From: Desulfobacterales bacterium
Lineage (GTDB): Bacteria; Desulfobacterota; Desulfobacteria; Desulfobacterales; JAHDSC01
DNA: 38,606 nt
Direction: 5' to 3'
NCBI GenBank assembly: GCA_018432925.1
Contig: JAHDSC010000083.1
Location: 1 to 38,606, forward strand
Below, piece after piece: positions 34,146 through 38,606 of this stretch; positions within the stretch are counted from its first letter, which is position 1; each line of letters begins with the position of its first letter. The notes beneath the pieces are model-generated. The model was not told where the DNA came from. It did not search any database and saw only the letters and a list, made by a program, of their open reading frames with translations. The translations under genes were made by a program, and so were the position numbers.

Positions 34146-34206
34146 TTGACATTCTCTATGATTGTCATTTATAGGCTCTATCGTTATGCCGAATCGAATT
34201 CGGCAT
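34146..34206 (+). promoter_or_regulatory. Promoter and palindrome upstream of the second fdh cluster
   Basis: TTGACA at 34146-34151 is followed after 18 bases by TATAGG (34170-34175). ATGCCGAAT (34186-34194) and ATTCGGCAT (34198-34206) form a perfect 9-bp palindrome around CGA just downstream of the start region, a likely operator or an early RNA hairpin. The ATGCC/GGCAT half-sites recall the dyad in front of the FmdE fusion gene, with wider spacing. Confidence 0.45.
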
Positions 34207-34232
34207 GGAATCCGCGGTTCAATTAACCGGCA

Positions 34233-34370
34233 CGGCCTTTTTCATATAAGCGCTTTCGGTAAACCAGGCATGTGGTTATTCATTGCCGAATCGGGCCGTT
34301 TCTCCGTCTCCCGGGAGGAAATCCCTCCGGGATGGCGTGAAAGCGGCGGCGTGACCCATGAAAAAGCACC
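34233..34370 (+). ncRNA. Moco/Tuco riboswitch upstream of fdhA (Cys copy)
   Basis: This has the same architecture as the first copy. CTTTTTCAT (34237-34245) pairs with ATGAAAAAG (34358-34366). GGTAAACCAGGCATGTGG, CCCTCCGGGATGG and AAGCGGCGGCGTGACCCATG lie between. The apical parts differ in sequence while the paired core is kept, which itself supports an RNA structure. It ends about 50 bases before the fdhA ATG and its AAAGGAGG site. Confidence 0.8.
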
Positions 34371-34422
34371 GGAAAGTTAACGGACTGCCAATCGACAAGA
34401 AGAAATTTAAAGGAGGTATTGA

Positions 34423-37400
34423 ATGGAAGTTACACGGCGAGATTTCATCAAGGTCACGGGCGCCGGGGCGGCAGCGATCGCCCTGAGCCAGATGGGTTTC
34501 GGTATGGGTGCCGCGAAAGCCTATGCAAAGGAACTCAAGACTAGGGGCGCTATAGAAGTCCTCACAAGTTGCCCTTATTGTTCGGTCATTTGCCAGTATA
34601 TCGCCCATGTCAGAAACGGCAAGGTTGTAAGCACGGAGGGCGACGCCGACTATCCGGTCAGCGAAGGCGCCCTGTGCGCAAAAGGCGCGGCAATGCTGTC
34701 CCAGATCAATAGCGACAAAAGATTGCTCCAGCCCCTGTACCGCGCGCCAAACAGTGACAAGTGGGAAGTAAAGGATTATGGTTGGATGGTTAAGAAAGTC
34801 GCCATGCGCATTAAAGATACAAGAGACAAATATTTTAAAGAAAAGAATGCGGCAGGGCAGGTCGTAAATCGCGTGGATGAACTGTTCCACATGGGTTCAT
34901 CGCAAATGACCAATGAAGAACTATCTGTTACGCGTCAGTCGGTGGCTTGTCTTGGCATTGTAAATATCGACCATCAGGCGCGCGTGTGCCACAGCTCAAC
35001 CGTCCCGGCGCTTGCGGAATGTTTCGGCCGCGGAGCGATGACAAATCACTATATTGATGTAAAGAATACGGATTGCTGTTTAATCATCGGCAGCAACGCC
35101 GCCGAGCATTATCCCATGGTTTTTCGATGGATAATGCGGGCAAAGGAAGAAAGAGGAGCAAAAATCATTCACGTCGACCCCAAATTTTCAAGGACCTCGG
35201 CGAGAGCGGACCTCCATGTGCCGATTCGTTCGGGCACCGACATTGCTTTTGTGGGCGGCATGATCAAATACATAATCGACAACGACAAATACTTTAAAGA
35301 TTATGTGGTCAATTATACGAATGCGGCATTTATCGTCAGCGATAAATTTAAATTCAATGACGGATTATTCACAGGATATGATGCGAAAAAGAAATTGTAT
35401 GATAAATCGACCTGGAAATTCGAATTCGACGCCAACGGCATTCCGAAAAGGGATAAAACCCTTCAGAATCCCCGATGCGTTTTTCAACTGCTGAAGAAGC
35501 ATTATTCCAGATACGACATCAAAAAGGTATCCGCCGTTACAGGCGTGCCTGCCGAAAAAATTAATAAAGTCTATGAATTATATACGACAACCGGAAAACC
35601 GGACAAAGCCGGAACGATCCTGTATGCGCTTGGCTGGACGCAGCATACCGTAGGTGTTCAGTACATCCGCACGGGCGGCATTGCCCAGCTCCTGCTCGGC
35701 AACATCGGCATCGCCGGCGGCGGTGTCAATGCAATGAGAGGCGAACCCAACGTGCAGGGAGCAACAGACTATGCCATACTGTACGATAAATTGCCGGGCT
35801 ACCACCCGATGCCCCGTGCCGATCTTCCTAAGCTTGAAGATTACAATAAAAAGTTTACTCCGATCTCTACAGATCCGGAAAGCGTCAACTGGTGGAAGAA
35901 CCGGCCGAAATACGTGGTCAGCCTGCTGAAAGCCTGGTACGGCGACGCGGCAACCAGGGAAAACGATTTTAGATACGACTGGCTTCCGAAACTCGATTCG
36001 GCTACGAGCTGGGACGCGGGCGACAATTCCTTCATGTTCCATTATGACAAAATGTATAAAGGCGGGATCAAAGGCGGTTCAATTTTCGGTTCCAATCCGG
36101 CCCAGTCCCTTCCAAACACCAACAAGATAAGGAAAGCCATGGGGAATCTTGACTGGCTGTTTATTGCGGACATCTTTCATAACGAAACAACGGATTTCTG
36201 GCATGGTCCGGGCATGAATCCGAAAGATATCAAAACAGAGGTTTTCCTTTTCCCCTCAAGCCACCGCGTTGAGAAAGAAGGCAGCGTCAGCAACAGCGGC
36301 AGATGGATAATGTGGCACTATCAGGCCACGAAACCCAGGGGCGACTCGAGAGCCATGGGACAAACCATGATCGATGTTATGAACGAAGTGAAGAGACTGT
36401 ATAAGGAAAAGGGCGGCGCATTCCCGGGACCTATTGTGAACATGGATTTTTATGACAGATATGACGCGGAATTAATTGCGAAAAAATGCAACGGCTATTA
36501 TGTAAGCGGCCCTAAAAAGGGAACCCAGGTGTCCAGTTTTGCCGAATTCGCAGATGACGGTTCAACGGTTTCTCCATGCTGGGTGTATGCCGGCAGTTTT
36601 ACGGAACAAGGCAACCAGATGAAAAACCGCGATCTGACGCAGAACGAGAGGGAAGCCAAATTAGGACTCTTTCCAAAATTTTCATGGTGCTGGCCGGTCA
36701 ACCGCAGGATTCTGTACAACCGGGCATCGGTTGATTTAAACGGGAAGCCGTGGGATCCCTCTCGTGCCGTTATCGAATGGGACGGCAGCAAATGGATCGG
36801 CGATGTTCCCGATGGCGGAGCGCCGCCGATGTCATCAGGAAAAGGCACACATCCGTTTATCATGCAGACCGAAGGATTTGGACGCCTTTTCGGCCCCGGA
36901 CTTGTTGACGGTCCGTTTCCGGAACATTATGAGCCGATTGAAACTCCCGTCAAAAAGCATCTGTTCTCAAGTCAGCTGAACAACCCGTGCGCAAAGGTCA
37001 TCCAAAGCGATCTCGACAAGATAGCGGCCCCCGCGGATCCCAGGTATCCCATCGTTCTGACCACATACAGCCTGACGGAACACTGGTGCAGCGGGAGTGA
37101 AACGAGAAATACTCCCCCCCTGCTTGAAGCCGAGCCCATGCTTTATGTGGAGATGAGCGAGGAGTTGGCCAAGGAAAAGGGAATCAAAAACGGCGACGGA
37201 GTGATTATCGAAAGCGCGAGAGGCCGGGTTGAAGCCGCGGCCATGGTCACCATGCGCATCACCCCGTTTAAAATCCAGGGTAAAACCGTCCATCTGATCG
37301 GAATGCCGTTCTGCTTCGGCTGGACAACTCGCGGGTGCGGCGATTCAACCAACCGTCTGAATGTCTCGGCGGGCGATCCGAACACCACCATTCCAGAATC

Positions 37401-37455
37401 CAAGGCCTGCCTCGTCAACATCCGGAAGGCGGACAAGGTGACCGAACTGTCATAA
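34423..37455 (+). CDS. fdhA: Formate dehydrogenase alpha subunit, cysteine form
   Basis: This 1010-residue periplasmic Mo/W formate dehydrogenase catalytic subunit has a Tat signal (VTRRDFIKVTGAGAAAIAL) and [4Fe-4S] ligands Cys50, Cys53, Cys57 and Cys85. The active-site motif is HQARV-C-HSST with TGC at codon 189, in place of the selenocysteine of the first copy. The chain is colinear with that copy throughout. The first 90 or so bases and the last 400 or so are close in DNA sequence; the middle differs more and is visibly more AT-rich in places (35040-35100, 36430-36490). AAAGGAGG precedes the ATG. It probably works without selenium, at a lower turnover than Sec enzymes. Confidence 0.95.
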   Translation: MEVTRRDFIKVTGAGAAAIALSQMGFGMGAAKAYAKELKTRGAIEVLTSCPYCSVICQYIAHVRNGKVVSTEGDADYPVSEGALCAKGAAMLSQINSDKRLLQPLYRAPNSDKWEVKDYGWMVKKVAMRIKDTRDKYFKEKNAAGQVVNRVDELFHMGSSQMTNEELSVTRQSVACLGIVNIDHQARVCHSSTVPALAECFGRGAMTNHYIDVKNTDCCLIIGSNAAEHYPMVFRWIMRAKEERGAKIIHVDPKFSRTSARADLHVPIRSGTDIAFVGGMIKYIIDNDKYFKDYVVNYTNAAFIVSDKFKFNDGLFTGYDAKKKLYDKSTWKFEFDANGIPKRDKTLQNPRCVFQLLKKHYSRYDIKKVSAVTGVPAEKINKVYELYTTTGKPDKAGTILYALGWTQHTVGVQYIRTGGIAQLLLGNIGIAGGGVNAMRGEPNVQGATDYAILYDKLPGYHPMPRADLPKLEDYNKKFTPISTDPESVNWWKNRPKYVVSLLKAWYGDAATRENDFRYDWLPKLDSATSWDAGDNSFMFHYDKMYKGGIKGGSIFGSNPAQSLPNTNKIRKAMGNLDWLFIADIFHNETTDFWHGPGMNPKDIKTEVFLFPSSHRVEKEGSVSNSGRWIMWHYQATKPRGDSRAMGQTMIDVMNEVKRLYKEKGGAFPGPIVNMDFYDRYDAELIAKKCNGYYVSGPKKGTQVSSFAEFADDGSTVSPCWVYAGSFTEQGNQMKNRDLTQNEREAKLGLFPKFSWCWPVNRRILYNRASVDLNGKPWDPSRAVIEWDGSKWIGDVPDGGAPPMSSGKGTHPFIMQTEGFGRLFGPGLVDGPFPEHYEPIETPVKKHLFSSQLNNPCAKVIQSDLDKIAAPADPRYPIVLTTYSLTEHWCSGSETRNTPPLLEAEPMLYVEMSEELAKEKGIKNGDGVIIESARGRVEAAAMVTMRITPFKIQGKTVHLIGMPFCFGWTTRGCGDSTNRLNVSAGDPNTTIPESKACLVNIRKADKVTELS

Positions 37456-37465
37456 AAACGAAAAA

Positions 37466-37490
37466 CGGGCGGGCTTGCCCCTGCCCGCCC
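37466..37490 (+). terminator. GC-rich hairpin between fdhA and fdhB (second cluster)
   Basis: GGGCGGGC (37467-37474) pairs with GCCCGCCC (37483-37490) around an 8-base loop, 11 bases after the fdhA stop, without a T-run. It is the positional counterpart of 32065-32096 but with a different stem and loop sequence, so the structure rather than the sequence seems kept. Confidence 0.55.
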
Positions 37491-37515
37491 ATTCAATAAA
37501 AAGGGAGAAAACAAC

Positions 37516-38259
37516 ATGTCAAAATCATTTTTTATCGATGTAACCCGGTGCACGGCGTGCCGTGGATGCCAGGTCGCCTGTAAGGAATGGCAGGGCTTTC
37601 AGGCTAACAAAACAACCCAGCTGGGTTGGGGGAGTCACCAGAATCCGCCCGATCTGAATCCCAGGAACTACAAGATCGTTCGTTTCAAGGAACATAAAAT
37701 CGGCGACCGGGTCACGTGGAATTTCTTTTCCGACCAGTGCCGTCATTGTATCGAACCGCCCTGCAAGGATGCGGCCGACGGCTATATGAAGGGGGCCGTT
37801 GTCATCGACGAATCCACCGGAGCGGTGATCTACACCGACAAAGCCAAGAAATTGCCCAAAGAGGCGTTCGAGCAGATGCGCAACGACTGCCCCTATGATA
37901 TTCCTCGGCGCGACGATGCCACCGGTATCATCAACAAATGCGACATGTGTTATGACCGGGTAAAGGCCGGGCTGATTCCCATGTGCGCAAAGGTCTGCAT
38001 CACATCGGCGATCAATTTTGGAGACCGGGACAAGATGCTCGAGATGGCACAAAAACGGCTCGCCGTCGTGAAAAAAGAATACCCCGACGCCCAGTTGATC
38101 GACGCGGATGATATCCGGGTGGTCTATCTGATCACCGACAAGCCGGAATATTATCATGATTATGTTCTTGCGCAGGGGCCGGTGGGCATCACGCGTTCGG
38201 CAGCACTCGCAAAGCTGACGGCGCCTTTGAAAAGACCTTTCAAAAACCTGCTGGGATAG
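37516..38259 (+). CDS. fdhB: Formate dehydrogenase beta (Fe-S) subunit, copy 2
   Basis: This 247-residue three-[4Fe-4S] electron-transfer subunit is colinear with copy 1 and differs from it at only about 20 residues by my count, clustered in the middle (DKAKKL for NLTQQL; CAKVCITSAI for CAKACPTGAI). All twelve cluster cysteines are kept. The start has GGGAGAAAACAAC upstream. It is followed by the same intrinsic terminator as copy 1. It pairs with the Cys-type FdhA, but the similarity suggests the two beta subunits could be interchangeable. Confidence 0.93.
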   Translation: MSKSFFIDVTRCTACRGCQVACKEWQGFQANKTTQLGWGSHQNPPDLNPRNYKIVRFKEHKIGDRVTWNFFSDQCRHCIEPPCKDAADGYMKGAVVIDESTGAVIYTDKAKKLPKEAFEQMRNDCPYDIPRRDDATGIINKCDMCYDRVKAGLIPMCAKVCITSAINFGDRDKMLEMAQKRLAVVKKEYPDAQLIDADDIRVVYLITDKPEYYHDYVLAQGPVGITRSAALAKLTAPLKRPFKNLLG

Positions 38260-38277
38260 CCGGCAAACTCTACGATC

Positions 38278-38309
38278 AAAGAGGGAGATTTGATCTCCCT
38301 CTTTTTTTT
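38278..38309 (+). terminator. Rho-independent terminator between fdhB and fdhE (second cluster)
   Basis: AAAGAGGGAGAT pairs with ATCTCCCTCTTT around TTG, followed by a T-run. The stem is identical to 32882-32912; only the loop differs by one base. It again lies between fdhB and fdhE. Confidence 0.85.
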
Positions 38310-38343
38310 AAGTTTGAAACGATTATTTTTTAATGGGGTTTTT

Positions 38344-38606
38344 ATGTCCGAAAAAGAAAATTTTTCTCCCGATCAGATTTCAAAAGCGGTGGAGGAAGTC
38401 AGAAAACTGAAGCCGAATTACGGCCGCATGCTCGATCTTTATGAAAAAATTTTTACGGCCCAGGAGGATTCCCGTAATGAGACTCATGTCGAACCCGTGG
38501 AAATTCCACCCGATATTCTGGCTGTAAAAACAAAAGAAGAATTTCCGCTCATCGACATTTCACAGTTTGCAATTGACGAAAAAACCGCTGCCGCTCTTTT
38601 CAGGAA
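38344..38606 (+). CDS. fdhE: Formate dehydrogenase accessory protein FdhE, copy 2 (cut by window edge)
   Basis: The first 87 codons are present, starting MSEKENFSPDQISKAVEEVR. Over these 263 bases I count only two differences from copy 1 (one changing Ala to Ser, one silent). The 3' end, with the CxxC knuckles, is outside the window. Such near-identity, against the divergence of the fdhA pair, indicates recent duplication or gene conversion of this segment. Confidence 0.9.
   Translation, partial: MSEKENFSPDQISKAVEEVRKLKPNYGRMLDLYEKIFTAQEDSRNETHVEPVEIPPDILAVKTKEEFPLIDISQFAIDEKTAAALFR

Noticed and set aside
34162..34380. Open frame of 72 codons upstream of the second fdhA
   Set aside because: Same reason: it covers the second riboswitch, with no ribosome site of its own.

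Overview
The window looks like chromosomal DNA from a strictly anaerobic, deltaproteobacterial-type bacterium (Desulfobacterota, perhaps Syntrophia-like). This is inferred from two-subunit periplasmic formate dehydrogenases, one with selenocysteine, molybdenum/tungsten cofactor riboswitches, an Aquifex-type aconitase, an FmdE-type fusion protein and abundant RAYT transposases. No rRNA, tRNA or CRISPR array was seen, and no marker gene fixes the taxon.

Left part (1-13.1 kb), mostly + strand: a cut-off 6-phosphogluconate dehydrogenase (minus strand), a cupin, an MFS transporter, then a complete RAYT element bounded by an 18-bp perfect inverted repeat. Next come a DUF3147 membrane protein, an unrecognised conserved protein, an iron-sulfur flavoprotein, a decayed acetyltransferase and a pair of unrecognised genes (6589-7528). 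A 600-bp graveyard follows, with two RAYT remnants and a probable 3' end of a group IIC intron. After it lie a methyltransferase, a flavin reductase-like protein, a DUF3795 protein, a secreted protein, a DUF2157 membrane protein and an acetyltransferase.

Middle part (13.2-23.0 kb), mostly minus strand: a Tat-exported metallophosphoesterase, a truncated PAP2 protein (+ strand), an aconitase in which the first iron-sulfur cysteine reads as serine, a LUD-domain protein, a DUF4126 membrane protein overlapping a TPR/LA2681-type HEPN protein, and an M17 leucyl aminopeptidase.

Right part (23.1 kb to the end), all + strand, is a coherent molybdenum/tungsten and formate locus. It has an FmdE/zinc-ribbon/MoeA-like fusion gene with an operator-like inverted repeat over its promoter, a one-domain ModE-type regulator, and a ModABC oxyanion transporter. 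Two successive copies of an fdhA-fdhB-fdhE cluster follow, each preceded by a Moco/Tuco-type riboswitch. The first FdhA has an in-frame UGA at codon 189, followed by a SECIS-like hairpin. The second has cysteine at the same codon and no such hairpin. The fdhB and fdhE copies, the riboswitches and the ends of fdhA are much more alike than the middle of fdhA, which suggests recombination or gene conversion. Together the genes would import Mo/W, sense the oxyanion and the finished cofactor, and make selenium-dependent and selenium-independent formate dehydrogenases. The last gene (second fdhE) is cut by the window edge.
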